DNA of 64,000 bases from Rhinopomastus cyanomelas (lineage: Eukaryota; Chordata; Aves; Bucerotiformes; Rhinopomastidae): contig VXBP01004447.1 of the NCBI GenBank assembly GCA_013400115.1, positions 55,598 through 119,597 of the forward strand, read 5' to 3'. Below the pieces are notes generated by a model. The model was not told the DNA's origin. It made no database searches and saw only the letters and a program-made list of their open reading frames with translations. Below, one piece after another: positions 23,201-36,075 of the stretch. The position numbers and the translations under genes are program-made. The number at the start of each line of letters is the position of its first letter. Position 1 is the first letter of the stretch.

Positions 23201-25394
23201 ACCACTATTCACATAAGCAGGATTTTACTTCAGTGCATCTCACTGTGAGGGCAGCTATGGCACAAATTTGTAAGTAGTAATTTGTAGACCTAAGTTTCTT
23301 ATCCATCTTCCTGTGTTCTTTCCCCATCAGCATGTAGTGACTCTACAGAGCTATATATGGTGTGTATATATATGATTAAAGTGCCCTACAATCCAAACTG
23401 AAATTATATTAAAAGCACAGCTGTATTTTCTGTTTGGGGGATAAGACTAAGATAATACCAATGCACTTTTCAGTATACTTACAGAAAAGCAGACAAGACT
23501 CTACTGCAGACAGCTGCATTCATTTGCTATATATTCAGGTTGTTTTTCAAAGTTCATTGACCCCTTAGCCCCCTAAAAATTACTTGGCACTAGCCTAAAC
23601 TGTACAGCTAGAATACTAATATCAAAAGACAGCCATGCTTCTCGAATTACTCTTACACGTCCATTTTTCTTGACTAAATTCCCCATTAACCTTCGCCGTT
23701 TCTGTTTTCATGCAACCCAAGACACACATAACAAAGAACTCTGCCAAAGACCCTGGTGTCTTTTAGACCACTCTAACTTGCCCTCTGCTATGAGAGGAAT
23801 GCCAGACTGCATGGAAGAAAAAGTCTTTAGGTTACAGGTATAAAGAATTTGAACATCTTATAACCAGAACTTTATGACAATCTAAATAAAACTCTCCTCT
23901 GGAGAAAAAGCACTGTGATATCAAAGGCACATTATTACTCATTGCAAGTCTCTCTCCAGACATATTGCTCCCTGTGTGATGAAGTTTGTTGCTACCATCC
24001 TGTCTGATGCACGTTAGTAATGAGATCAACCAAATTGCCTTGGCCATAGGACAATGGCATGTGGAAAGCTGCTGAAGCTGAAAAATTATATTCTCCCAGC
24101 ACATTGAAAGATAAATTAAATCACTGAACAAGAGCAAAGAAGTAGGACTTTAAGATAATCCTGCAGAGAAGTAAGACTCAACCGCCATCTTTAACTTGCA
24201 CCATTTCTAAGCAGCAAATTCACTGTCATTTGCTGACCTAGATACTTGACTTCCACTCCAGATGTTCTCACATTTTTTTACTGGTGGATTTGCTTTCTTG
24301 CAGGCAGTATGAATGGGAACTCCATTAAAAAGGCTGAAGCACTGGATAGGCACAGGAATATACAGTGTTCCCATTCTTTCTTAATGCTCTTACATTTTTG
24401 TTGCACTGGTTTTGCTCAGTAGGAAGGGTTTAGGAAGCTTTAAAGCTAAAAGTTACAACAAGCTGTTAAGATAAAGGTGTTAACAGTACCTGGAAAACCT
24501 GTTAACAAGTAATTATGTATTGATAGTACTAAGTAAATTGTATCTTCTGTGAGCTGACTAGAGAACACAGTAGCCTCTAACCTAAGAGCTACTGTCACTA
24601 CTTTTTAGTTAACAAAACAACTGTTTTGTTACCGATTCCCTCTGTGCTGCAGACAGCCTAGAGCCAGGATAGCAGTTCATAATTAGACATTTAAAGTTAA
24701 CTACCACAATCATTTAGTTTGCCATTCAGACTACACAGGATTGACAGCAGGAATATAGCTAAAGAAAACTGAGGTACAGTTCCTATATTCAAATTACCTT
24801 CTTCTGAAAAAAAGAGGACCCCCCTAATGGTGCCAAGATGCTCCAATACACTAAACATCACTCTTCACAGGTTTTTGTCAGCCCAGGGGACTGCACCCCG
24901 TATTCTAGCAATACCTCCTCCTCTAGGCCACACACTGACACCTGTCTAAAGAAACCTGACAGCATAAACCTATTTAACAAAAAAGCACTACCAATCTTCA
25001 TCTGCAGGGAATAGAAAGAAAAGTTAGTGTCACAAAAGGCAGCGTTTACCTGGAGTTGGTCCTCAACGTTATTCGGGAGTGGTTACTTCCAGCTGTACAA
25101 AAGCTCTGGTTCTGTTCCCGTGGGATGGACATCACAGGTAAGTGATGACTTTTTAAAGGCATTCGCTGCAGCAATTCTTTCAACCCTTCTAAGGTAATCA
25201 AAAACTCAGCATTTATGGATAAACTCATGTAGAAGCAAATGTCTGAAATACTGTCCGAAGACTGCTATAGCTGTTATTTGATATCTGGATGAAAATCTCA
25301 AGTTTTAGTCAAAAACTTGGACATGTGTAACCAAACTGCACAGCTTCTAGAGTTATCTAAATGCTAAAGGATGCCTGACCAAGAAGGCATTAAA
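20242..25394. other. Intron 3, unique stretch of 5 kb
   Basis: AT-rich, without recognised repeats or exons. Short (TA)n tracts occur near 23353-23370. The open frames, all under 120 codons, look random. Confidence 0.55.
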
Positions 25395-26145
25395 GAATCA
25401 TAGAATTGTTTAGGTTGGAAAAGACCTTCAAGATCATCAGGTCCAATCATTAACCCAGTGGTCCCAAGCCTGCTGCTGAACACCTGTCCCTAAGGTCTAT
25501 ATCAACACAACATTTAAACACATCCAGGGACGATGATTCAACCCTTGCCCTGAGCAGTCTGTTCCATGGTCCCTGGGACAACTTGAGGACATTTCTTCTT
25601 GTCCTATCATTTGCTACGTGGGACAAGAGACAAACCCCCAACTCTCTACTCCTTTCAGGTAGTTGTAGACAGCAATAAGGGCTCCTCTCAGCCTCCTCCT
25701 CTTCAGATAAATAGGCCTAGCTCCCTCAGCTGCTTCTCAGAAAGTTTGTTCTCCGGACCTTTCATCAACCTTGCTGCCCTTGCCTGGACCTCCTCCAGCC
25801 CCTCAATATCCTTCTTGCATTGAGGTGCCTAAAACTGAACCCAGTACTGAAGGTATGGCCTCACCAGTACCGAGTGCAGAGGAACAATCACTTCCCTACT
25901 CCTGCTGACCACACTATTTCTGATATGCTCCAGAATGCCATTGGCCTTCTTGGCGACACTGCTGTCTCACATGTAGCTGATAATCAGTCAACACCCCCAG
26001 GGCTTTCTCTGTTGAGCAGTTTTCCAGTCACTCTTCCCCAGACCTGTAGAATTGCTCTGAGTTGTTATGACCCAAGTACACTAACCTGTACTTGCCCTTC
26101 TCAAAACTCATTCAATTGGCCTCAACCCATTGATTCAGGCTGCAA
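25395..26145 (-). mobile_element. CR1 LINE 3' 0.75 kb, older copy
   Basis: Runs from the reversed tail AATCATAGAATTGTTTAGG through the 3' UTR, the C-terminal ORF2 region and up to the stretch before it (GGCCTCAACCCATTGATTCAGG). Heavily mutated. A second, younger CR1 lies four bases away at its 5' end. Confidence 0.92.
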
Positions 26146-26149
26146 TAAC

Positions 26150-26442
26150 ACAGAATCACAGAACATTAGGGAAGGAAGGGACCTCGAAAGATCATCTAGT
26201 CCAATCCCCCTGCCTCAGCAAGATCCCTAGACCTAGTCACACAGTAACACATCCAGGCGGTTCTTAAACGTCTCCAAAGAAGGAGACTCCACAACTTCCC
26301 TTGATGGCCTGTTCCAGTGCTCTGTCACCCTCACCTTCTCATACTTATGTGGAACTTCCTATGTTCCAGCTTACACCCATTGCCTCTTGTCCTATCACTA
26401 GATGACATTGAGAAGAGCCTGGCTCTATCCTCCTGACACAAT
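26150..26442 (-). mobile_element. CR1 LINE 3' fragment abutting the older copy
   Basis: Has the sharper tail CAGAATCACAGAACATTAGG and box GACCTCGAAAGATCATCTAG. Same orientation as the older neighbour; no older CR1 sequence resumes on its right, so it probably landed at the truncated 5' edge. Confidence 0.92.
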
Positions 26443-29162
26443 TCCTAATAGTTTTGAACTTTTTAAAGTCAAACCACCTCTGCTGTAGTATCATTCACTG
26501 CGTTGAACATACAGGTTTACAGGTGCATAAGGAAGTGTTTCCCATTGCTATATACACTATAGGTATCTTCAGAAAAATCCTTGGGTTAAAAACAAACCGA
26601 AAAACATAACCAAAAACCTTCCCCCTTCTGCTACTCTGGTTCATCTACAGAGGAAGAGTTACCCTCTTCCTGCTAGAAAATGCTTTAGGCTGAAAACAAA
26701 GGATGTTAAAATCTCAGAAGAAGGTGAACAATTGCAACTGTCCCAAAAATTAGATCTTAAAAAAAACATTCTGAAACTGCCTCCACAGTTGGGTGCCCAT
26801 AAACAAGAGACAAGCATAGCCACTCATCTCACAAAAACTCCATGCTGTAGCAACACTAAAAACTCCTGCCTTTGCTTAGAAGGGTATTTCCTTATGAGGA
26901 TTTATTTTCCTTGTGCCGACTTATGCTCACTTAAAAAAATAAGTGACTAATAGAGTATTTTATTTCCTCTAGCCTATTAATGCAGATGGCTTCAAGAACC
27001 AGACTGCTCTTGAGTTATATTTAGAAAACAAGAGAGAAAACAGCCCAACACAGCAATTCATTTCTGCTGGTGAAGACTCCATTTGAGAGAGAAGCAATAT
27101 GGCCACTCTTCTTACTTTCTTACTGTACTTACTGAATAAAGATCTCTGTAAATTCCAGCTGTGAATTAGCAATCTATACTTACAAGAATTATTGTTAATT
27201 CTTGTACAATAGGTGCTAAAGGAAGAAAAACCTTTTCTAAAGTGAGTAATAATGATTGGCACCCACAAAATTCAAGTCTCTTTTCTAAAGTCGCCACTTG
27301 TTTAAAATGCTGTGTCAGGGGTGCTTGTGATACCGCAAACAGCACCACTGTTCCACATGACTTCAAATCAGCACTTTGGGAGCCCAGGCTCAAGGGGTAG
27401 TGGAGTTCCACCAACAGATGAAGGTCTGTAGTTCATTACTATCAGATGATGCCTAACAACAAAGGTAATTTAGCCATGAATATACATGAAAAAGAAGTAG
27501 TAACAGCTTGGCAGGATTGGGAAGCCTTCTTGAAACCTGTGCCTTTCCAACATGTTTAAAGTTTCCATCCTATGTTAAAATAATGAAAAGTAACCACTGA
27601 TATCAGATGAAGAAAAAGAAAAGGCAGCAGATATTACTGCCTGCACACAGAGAATGACTTTGCTTGAGCCTCTCCAATTCTAAGTACATGTATTAAAATG
27701 AAAGGGAACAAAAAAAACAGTGGCCTTTTCCACCACAGCCAAATGTGGATCAACCAGTATGTACCTTGCCACATTTGAAATGGATGCAACTCATACTGAG
27801 GGGAAAAATATTCCTATAACATAACTCAAGAGAGTTCCAAGGTTGAACTTTGGTGTGCTGTTACTAAAGACTGCCCTTAAGGTCTTCACGTAGAAAGAAT
27901 TAATCAAAACCTTAATTCCTCTATCACACCATTGCTTTTCAGTCTCAGGCTCTCTGAATACCAGGAGCAAAGATAAATAAACAAATCCATCTAAAACACA
28001 CCGATAAAACTCTGCCCATATCAGTCAGCAACCAAAGCCATTTTACTTTTGCAACTCAGCCATGTTCTAAGTTTATGGGAAGATAAGTGGGGTTTTCTAG
28101 AATTTTGTTGGGTTTGTCTGTTTGCTTTTAAACACAGGATGAAAATACAAGTAGGATTAAACTTGGGCCCTTGTGAGTAGAAGTGTCTGAAATGGGTAGC
28201 TTACCCTACCCTGATACTGCTCTGGAAACCCTCTCCTTATCAGTAACTCCAGAAACGCAGTTTGTCATTAAATGCTTCTTCCAATGTCACACAATACTCC
28301 TCTTACTTTATGTAGCAGCTTTGATAGACATTTTTAAATGAAACGTTTGGGGACTCTGAGATAGTGGGCAAGAGAGAATGTTGGTTACCATCTGGAGACA
28401 AAAACTTCAGCTCATGTCTTCACGCATAAGTACTTGTCATCGCAAGGGCTGCCAGCTGCTATTACCAAATAAACAGCAACTCTACCCCACAATTTGAAAG
28501 CTCTTACGCCACATGTGAAGAAACTCATGAAACAAATCATGCTACTATCAAGCAAAAACGAAAAGCTGAAGTCCAGATAGTCATAGAGACTAAGTTCAAA
28601 CTTCTCAAAACCACCCTAGTTCAGTCAAAATCCCAACCACGTCTCCCAGTAAACAAAAAAAGAGATGAAAGATCTAAGAATGTGCAGAATAATAACAAAT
28701 AGCAAATTTAAACTAGAGTGATTTTTTTGTACCTACCAGATGAAATGGAGCACTTGTTCTACTGATGGGCTGTAGTTAACACCAATAATTTTTCCCCCAT
28801 TGCTATTCACATACTGCCAGGGACTTCCACATACAAGTGAAGCTAGTGATTTTATTTAAGACATGCTTTATCCTGTGCCACCAAGATCAAGCTCTCATCT
28901 CAAAATCAACACCTCTCCCCCTTTTGCCCAGGAGAAAGCGGTTCGAGCTTCACGGAGCTTTCAAGGAATCATGCTTTCAATTTGCAGTTCCAAGAGATGA
29001 CAAGGTATGAACAAGTAATCCTGAAACTGATCACTTCTGGTGCAAACAATGCCTGGCCTGAGTGCTTCCCTGCACTGCTGGCACCATCATTGTTCTAGAT
29101 TTTCTAGGCTCTTCCCATATTGGGCCATCATAAAGGGAGGAAATGGCAACTTCCCATGCCAA
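26443..29162. other. Intron 3, no recognised element
   Basis: AT-rich. No exon or repeat was recognised. Confidence 0.55.
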
Positions 29163-29959
29163 GTACAGGCTGGAGAGCTGGACAGGGAGACATTGAATGA
29201 ATTATAACAAAAGCAGGGTAGAGTCTGGCATCTGAGCAAGAACAACCCCAGGTACCACTATAGGATGGGGACTGACTTCTTGGAAAGCAGCACAGGTGAA
29301 AGAGACCTGAGGGTCCTAGTGGACAGCAGGATGACCATGAGCCAGCAACGTGCCCTTGTGTCCAGGAAGGCCAACTGCATCCTGGGGTACATCAGAATGG
29401 GGGTAGTTAGTGGATCAAGAGAGGTTCTCCTCCTCCTCTACTCTGTCCTGGTGAGACCACATCTGGAGTATCGTGTCCAGTTCTGGGCTCTTCAGTTCAA
29501 GAAGGACACAGAACTGCTGGAGAGAGTCCAACACAGAGCCATAAAGATGATGAAGGAAGTGGAACATACACCTTGTGAGAAAAGGCTGAGGGAGCTGGGT
29601 CTCTTGAGCTTGGAAAAAAAAGAGATTGAGGGCTAACCTCATTAATGTTTATATATATATGGAAAGGGTGAGTGTCAGGAAGATTAACCCAGGCTGTTCT
29701 CAGTGACATCTAACAATAGGACAAGGGGCAATAAGCTGGAACATAGGAGGTTCCACATCAATATGAGAAGGAACTTCTTCACAGCGAGGGTGACAGAGCC
29801 CCGTAATGGTCTGCCCAGGGGGTTGTGGAGTCTCCTTCTCTGGAGATGTTTAAAACTTGCCTCGGACATGTTCCTGTGCAACTTGATCTAGAGGATTCTG
29901 CTGTGGTGGGAGAATTGGACTCAATCTTTCAAGGTCCCTTATGTTCTCTGATTCTGTGA
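29163..29959 (+). mobile_element. CR1 LINE 3' 0.8 kb
   Basis: A well-kept frame gives GTDFLESSTGERDLRVLVDS, then [22 protein letters not shown] and AIKMMKEVEHTPCEKRLREL before a stop at 29634. A short (TA)n lies inside at about 29649-29660. It ends at TTCTCTGATTCTGTG. Its 5' edge lies within the region just after the reverse transcriptase core. Confidence 0.95.
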
Positions 29960-32132
29960 AAAGCTGCTTTTCCATCTTCCAGCCTGGCCTCCAGTGTACC
30001 TGACAACTGTTTAGCTTAGCACACTCTATTTAAAGCATCAGTTACGGCTGGTTGTGCAAATTCCTTAATGCAGGAATTACGGATTTTATACACATTAATG
30101 ACTTTAGTTCACAAGTCAGCTTTGAACTGCTAAAATAACACACCAATTCTATTCCTTCCCCTCTAAAGATTTTCATTTCTGCATTATAAACAAAATGCTG
30201 CTTTTGTTATTATTTAAAAATATCGTTCAGATGACACAGCACAGCAGAGTGGGTGTGAATGTGTAGGAAGCTGATCAGCAGCACAATGAACTTCTTGGAT
30301 GTTCCAAGAACAGCTGATGGCCCAAGGGAAATCTGGAAAAAATATTCTGCAGAGCAAAAAAAAAAATCTGCCTATCACATTTTATCCCTCTCTCCTAAGG
30401 TTCTTTATCACTGAGAATATTTGCTGAAAAACAATTTTTTCTCTCTTGAAGGTTGTCTGATCTGTCACCTACAACTCCAGACACACCGCTGTTTATGATA
30501 TTACCATCAGTTACGGTGGAAAACTCCCCCACCTCCCACCTAAATGCAATTCTGCAGACTGAAGCCAGGATGATTCAAAGGTGCAGCAAAACACAAGCTT
30601 AACTTCTAGCACGTGTTTCTGTCTTAAAGGATATATGTGTGCTCAGCAAGTGAAGACGTAAGGACAAGAGCATGCACAATTCCTGTCTCGGTAAGTGTTC
30701 AGGTTTCCATCATTGCTTCAGTCAGTGATGCTGCAGCAGTGCCAGCTAAATTACAGCTAATGGTCAGACATTTACACATTACAGCCTCCCCTTTGCAGTT
30801 GGCAAATGTACACTTGCTGCTCAACTGTTTTACTGGATCAGCCAGAATGAACACAATAGACATGGGGAACCCAACAAACAGGAACTGTTCCATACACAAA
30901 GGGAAAAGAGACAACCACATACTGCAGAGTCAGGCTGGACTGATACACATCAGTGAACATCTAACAGTATCTAACAGTAAGAGCAACATGAAGTGGTGAA
31001 AAAACAAATCAGCTATGATGAGGAAAGGTTTGCACTTCAGCTGGTATACAAAGTCATCCATAAATACATTTCAGGTTTCACAGCTGCATGATGTGTGTGT
31101 CTCTATTATTCAATAGTGTTGTGGTCAAACAACAAAGTGAGTGAAAAATACAATTGGGTCCACAAAGAGCATTAAAAAAAGTGACAAGAGCTACTTTTAT
31201 CCATGAAACTACCTCTTCTAGATTTGTTTGCAAGAAATAAGGGTTGTTTTCACATTGCAGGCTGGGCTCCCAGACATGCTGCCTGCTATAATGCAGAGCC
31301 AACCTAAACTAGAGGCTGGGGAAGGAGAGAGGAGCAAGCACTCTGGCTTAGCACCCTACAGTAAGAGAGTACCATAGCATCTGGAAACAGTGAAAGGAGA
31401 GAAGATTACAGCTGGACTACAACACAAGGAGAAAATTCTTTTTAAAGACCAGAATTCTCAAGCAAGTGTTATGTCTTGTCACATAAAACAGGGGCCCACG
31501 GGAAGCGTACCACACACCCAGTAAAATCAAATATGAGGCAGACATCTATAAGCCCAGTTTAAATACACCCTTGGTTACACAGCAGACGTTACGAAGCCAA
31601 TGAATGCTTCAAATTCAAAACTAACTCTGTTTCACACATCTGCTATTACTAACAATTCAAGAACAGGTTGGTGACTGTTAGGATTGCTTTAACGTAGGAT
31701 GAAAGTTGGGATTAAGAAGTGGTATATCTAAAGTGAAAATAGATCTTTTCCTCTTTAAAAGCTCCACATATCAAGCAAGACTGTACTAAACCACAGAAAT
31801 ACTGATTCACAAAACCCCATCCATTATCTACCTTCAACTGTCTTTCTCAGTTAAGCTTTCATATCTTCACTTAAAACATGAAGTGAGAGAAAATGAAAGT
31901 ACACATGCAATTATGAAATGGTGTATTACATACTCATCTTTACGAGGAAAGCGACTCACAGAGCCACATACACTACCAGCCTCTTCCAGATCTTCAAAAT
32001 GGCAGGAGTTCACACTCCTGTGTATGCATCACACAGATACATACAAACACTAACTTACCTCTTCTCTACTTAAAGTTTGAAAAATAACTCAATACATATA
32101 AATTCAGAACAAATGTACTTGAAAGCTACTTA
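29960..32132. other. Intron 3, no recognised element
   Basis: AT-rich. It includes a 12-base A run near 30356 and a 120-codon open frame at 30637-30999 without recognisable features. Confidence 0.55.
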
Positions 32133-32590
32133 TCATAGAATCACTACAGATTGGAGGGGACCTCGAAAGATCATCTAGTCCAATCTGCCTGCAACAGCAG
32201 GATCACCTAAACCAAGTCACACAGGAACCCGTCCAGTCGCGTCTTGAATATCTCCAGTAAGGGAGACTCCACAACCCCCCTGGGCAGCCTGTTCCAGTGC
32301 TCCATCACCCTCACCGTGAAGAAGTTCCTCCTCAGGTTGATGTGGAACCTTCTATGTTCCAGCTTACAACCACCTTCCCTCGTCCTATCACTACATGACA
32401 CTGAGAACAGCCCAGCTCCATCCTCCTGACACCCACCCCTCAAATATTTGTAGACATTAATGAGGTCCCCCNGATTTTTCTCTGCCCAGCTCTCCAGCCT
32501 GTCCAGATCTCACTGAATGGCAGCACAGTCTGCTGGGGTGTCGGCGACACCACCCAGCTTTGTGTCGTCAGCAAACGTATTCATCCTGTA
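32133..32590 (-). mobile_element. CR1 LINE, young subfamily, with a join at an N
   Basis: On the left (32133-32471) is the 3' UTR and C-terminal region, almost the same as the copy at 6887-7343. On the right (32473-32590) is reverse transcriptase sequence with the catalytic motif intact (TFADDTKLGGVADTPADCAA, then LDRLESWAE). The roughly 0.4 kb that normally separates these two parts is missing, precisely at the N at 32472. Confidence 0.93.
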
Positions 32591-33658
32591 ATTTCTCGCT
32601 TCTTTTACCATGGCTTTCTTTCACGGTCCCTAAAACTTCATCTTTCAAGCATCAGTTGGTCCAGAACTCAGGGATCAAGGAAAGATGGCCCTGAAATCAG
32701 ACAGACTATTTTTCCATAGTAACTGATTGCACCAGCATTGTTTTTGGACTTAAGCCCTGGATCCTGGGACAAGTGACAGGAACCAAAACTTACATTTACC
32801 TTCCATTTAAAAAGGTTCAATCATTGTATTTTGTTGCTTGTATTGATGGTCACTCAGTTACTAAGTTCCTTTTAGAACAGAAAATCTGAAAATGGACAGT
32901 TGCCTCCTGTCACCTATCACCTCACTGGTTTTTAATTTAATGGTGTGGCAGCCTGCATCCCAGGGCTACAGATTTCAAAACCAGCACATTTGCTTCTGCC
33001 TTTCTGCTCCATTTAACTCTTAACCCCTTTTCCTATCTTTTCCTTTATTTCCTTTCTTTCAATATCTTCAATATAATTTTCTTCCATTTGTTACCCTTCT
33101 CACAGACCTTGTGCACACAACAGTGCAATTTTCTGTTTGTCACACACCTTAGGGTTCCCGAGTAAGCATTCCCCTCAAAAATAAAGGCTGTCTTACAATA
33201 TTAGCAGTAAAAGATCTACAGATCAAATAACCATAGACTAATCTAAAGAATGAGTACAGAAAAGGTGCTTGATATTACCAGCTTCTGCAAATTAGGTTCA
33301 GCTCTTGAAATCTGCCCAGATACGAGGCTTTCCATTCTTCCCCCAGAAGATACTGATCTTCAACATCAGTAGACGGAAAGCTGCATTCAAAACCACCCAA
33401 CAACTCCAACCTACAGACTCCATCAGTAATAGCAATAAGTGCTCCCTGCTAAGTGACTTGTGCTAAAGAACAGCAATTCCATGCTCCACCATTTCACAGC
33501 TGCTTACCAGGGTAGTTAGAGTGGTTTTGGTTCAAAGATAAAACTACACTGAAAAAAAGAGATCTAAAAAAATCCAAAGCTGTCCTTGCCCAGATGATTC
33601 TGGGACAGTTTCCTTCAAATTATCCATTAAATGCTGCTTCTTGCACAGCAGGAAATCA
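32591..33658. other. Intron 3, no recognised element
   Basis: AT-rich with a pyrimidine-rich patch near 33000-33080. No exon or repeat was recognised. Confidence 0.55.
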
Positions 33659-33703
33659 CAATCACAGAATAGTAGGAGGTCAAAGGAACCTCAGAAGACC
33701 ATA
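33659..33703 (-). mobile_element. Short CR1 3' end
   Basis: CAATCACAGAATAGTAGGAGG and AAGGAACCTCAGAAGACCAT match the reversed CR1 tail. It directly abuts an oppositely oriented CR1 endonuclease piece. Confidence 0.65.
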
Positions 33704-33870
33704 AGGGACCCCAGTATGATCTGGTGGCAATTACAGAGACATGGTGGGACAGCTTGCATGAGTGGAACGTGGTCATGGACAGTTACGTCCTTTTCAGGAG
33801 GGACAGGTCAGTAAAGAGGAGTGGTGGAGAAGCTCTTTATGTGACTGGAATGTATTGAGTTCTGTCCAGG
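33704..33870 (+). mobile_element. CR1 endonuclease-domain fragment
   Basis: The plus strand reads YDLVAITETWWDSLHEWNVV, then MDSYVLFRRDRSVKRSGGEA and LYV, a clear stretch of the CR1 endonuclease including the catalytic Glu of the ITETWWD motif. A stop follows. Endonuclease fragments are rare because most CR1 copies are 5'-truncated. Confidence 0.85.
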
Positions 33871-34444
33871 GGCTGCTTAATGGAAACCACACAAATGTGG
33901 TGCCTTGGAAATTTTTGCCCACTTCCCTTTTCTAATTATGCTGCTGTGACATATTGAGTGGGAAAAACTGCCACAGAACACTCATTTCTGTTACACCTTT
34001 GATAAAACCTATTCATGACTCATCAACAGATTTCAGCGAGCCTTGAAGAAGACACTTAAGCCTTCCAACTTTTGCCTGCACTGGGATCTTTTCTCATACT
34101 CCTTTGTCAGCCACTTCATGCACATAAATCTTTCAAAGAACATATTTGCTCCATATTTTAATGCATTTTTATACGATATTGTGTTCCTTCAAACACTGAA
34201 CAAAGACACACAAACCATCTCTCACTGCAAGCCAATCTGAAAAATTTACTTCTCTCCCAATCAGGACAAAACATTTAGAAACTAAGGTTGTCCTCTGACT
34301 TTGAAGCTATCAATTTACACTGAATCGATTTACACTAACAAAGATTTTTAAAGTTTCCTATTAAAATTTTGTTTATTTGGAAGTTAAACTGGCTCAGATG
34401 ATTTCCCTTCCTTCACAAGTCTGCTAAATTGGCTGCGATTATGT
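33871..34444. other. Intron 3, no recognised element
   Basis: AT-rich. No exon or repeat was recognised. Confidence 0.5.
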
Positions 34445-34515
34445 GGCAGGGCGCTTGGACTAGATGATCTTTTGAGGTCCCTTCCAACCCCTAACGATTC
34501 TATGATTCCGTGATT
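34445..34515 (+). mobile_element. CR1 3' terminus
   Basis: Only the last 70 bases of a CR1 are present: GGCAGGG, CTAGATGATCTTTTGAGGTCC, then GATTCTATGATTCCGTGATT. Confidence 0.92.
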
Positions 34516-34770
34516 ATACCTCATTATCTCTACAACCTCAGATTTTACCAGAGTGCATCTTGTAAATATTTGAGGATGACTTCACCTAAAATTCCATTCT
34601 GTTGGTAGAACAGATGTTGTGTAATGCTTCCCAAACACACGTGACCCTAGATAAACTTAGAGCATGGGCTTCAGATGCCACAGTACATATGGTGAGGATG
34701 TTCCACAGTTCCTTCGGACACACTTTCTCGCTTACTGTGTGTTCTATATGCTAGGGTTTAGTATCTGGAT

Positions 34771-34960
34771 ATAGGAACTTCTTCACAGTGAGGGTGACGG
34801 GACACTAGAACAGGGGGGTTGTGGAGTCTCCTTCTCTGGAGATGTTTAAAACCTGCCTAGATATGTTCCTGTGCAACTCTGTCTAGGTGATCCTGCTCTG
34901 GCAGGAGTATTGGACTAAATGATCTTTGAGGTCCCATTCAATCCCTAATGATTTTGTGGG
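34771..34960 (+). mobile_element. CR1 3' fragment
   Basis: From AGGAACTTCTTCACAGTGAGG to the tail CCCTAATGATTTTGTGGG. It is separated by 255 bases from another 3' end in the same orientation. Confidence 0.92.
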
Positions 34961-35857
34961 AACTGAGAAGCTGACAACTCTAAGTAGACACTGTTTATAG
35001 GATACCTTGAGTTCTTCAGAATACTTTATTATCTCATCTGCAAACACATGCACGAACTCCAGTATTTATCAACAAATTGTCTGGAAGCTGAGTAACTTCA
35101 TTTCCACTCAAATGTCAACAGGAAATCTCACACACGTTACGTTCTACCATCTTCTCCTGAAATAAAGGTTTCATACATATATTTAAAGACTTAATGAAGA
35201 ACGGAATCTCAATGCATTATTGAAGATACACAAGTAAGTAAAAAAGTCTAGGAATGGATTGCCCTAACAAACTACACATACATTGCACTAAAGCCTGAAG
35301 ATCAGCAGCAACACAGAAGACAGTCCAAATAAATACTGGCCTGAAACATAAGTAGATGAGAGATAAGAAGATTCCAGAAACAAGACTGTCTTCAACACAT
35401 TACTGTATGACCCACCACTCACAGACTAACTGCAACAGCAGCAGAGAAGCCTTTCTGTCCTCCATAGCTGGCAAGACCTGGTGCCATCACGGAAGCCAAA
35501 CCACCAATTCCACAAGCACAGCCTTGCCTTACAGACTGTCTCTCCTTAAACTGTTGACATTTCAAACACACCTCACCCCACCCTGTCTGTTGGTCTCACC
35601 ACACCATGCCAGCCACAGAACATACCTTACACAGTTGTTTACACTGATGTTGGCATTCAACAAACAATAAAACCTCACACCAACCACAGAAAACCAAACC
35701 CAAACACCACAAACAACAACAAACCAGCAAAACCTCCATGTCAACATGTCTGGAAAAGGAATAATGACCTGTGCCAGAAACTCCAGCCACAAATATACAC
35801 CCACCAACAAACTCCCCTAGACATTGCCCCAGGAAAAAAAAACCCAATATAAATATT
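34961..35857. other. Intron 3, CA-rich stretch
   Basis: 35560-35830 is rich in C and A and poor in G on the plus strand, which keeps frames open on both strands (104 codons on the plus strand, 82-83 on the minus). No protein family is recognisable. Confidence 0.5.
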
Positions 35858-36075
35858 TAACTCTTCATCTGCAAACTTACCAAAGCTGCACTTGATTCTG
35901 ACGTCTATATCATCGAGAATGACATTCAAAAACCGAGGCCCAAGCAGCGAGCTCCACTTGCAACTGGAGCCCAATGGGATTTAACTTCATTCAGCACCAC
36001 TCTTCAGGCCCAGACAACCAGCCAATGTTTTCTCCAGTGAGGAGAACACTCACTGAAGCCATGACGATGCAAAAG
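35858..36075 (-). mobile_element. Old CR1 reverse transcriptase fragment
   Basis: On the minus strand the words SSLLGPRFLNVILDDIDV and CSFGKFADEE align with the CR1 stretch around the catalytic FADD; here it reads FADE. Further right, CAGCCAATGTTTTCTCCAGTGAGGAGAACACTC matches an older CR1 subfamily. No 3' end is attached. Confidence 0.7.

Noticed and set aside
35562..35847. Hydrophobic minus-strand frames resembling a membrane protein (rich in Trp, Val, Phe)
   Set aside because: The region is a G-poor, CA-rich stretch on the plus strand, which produces Val/Trp/Phe/Leu-rich translations on the other strand.
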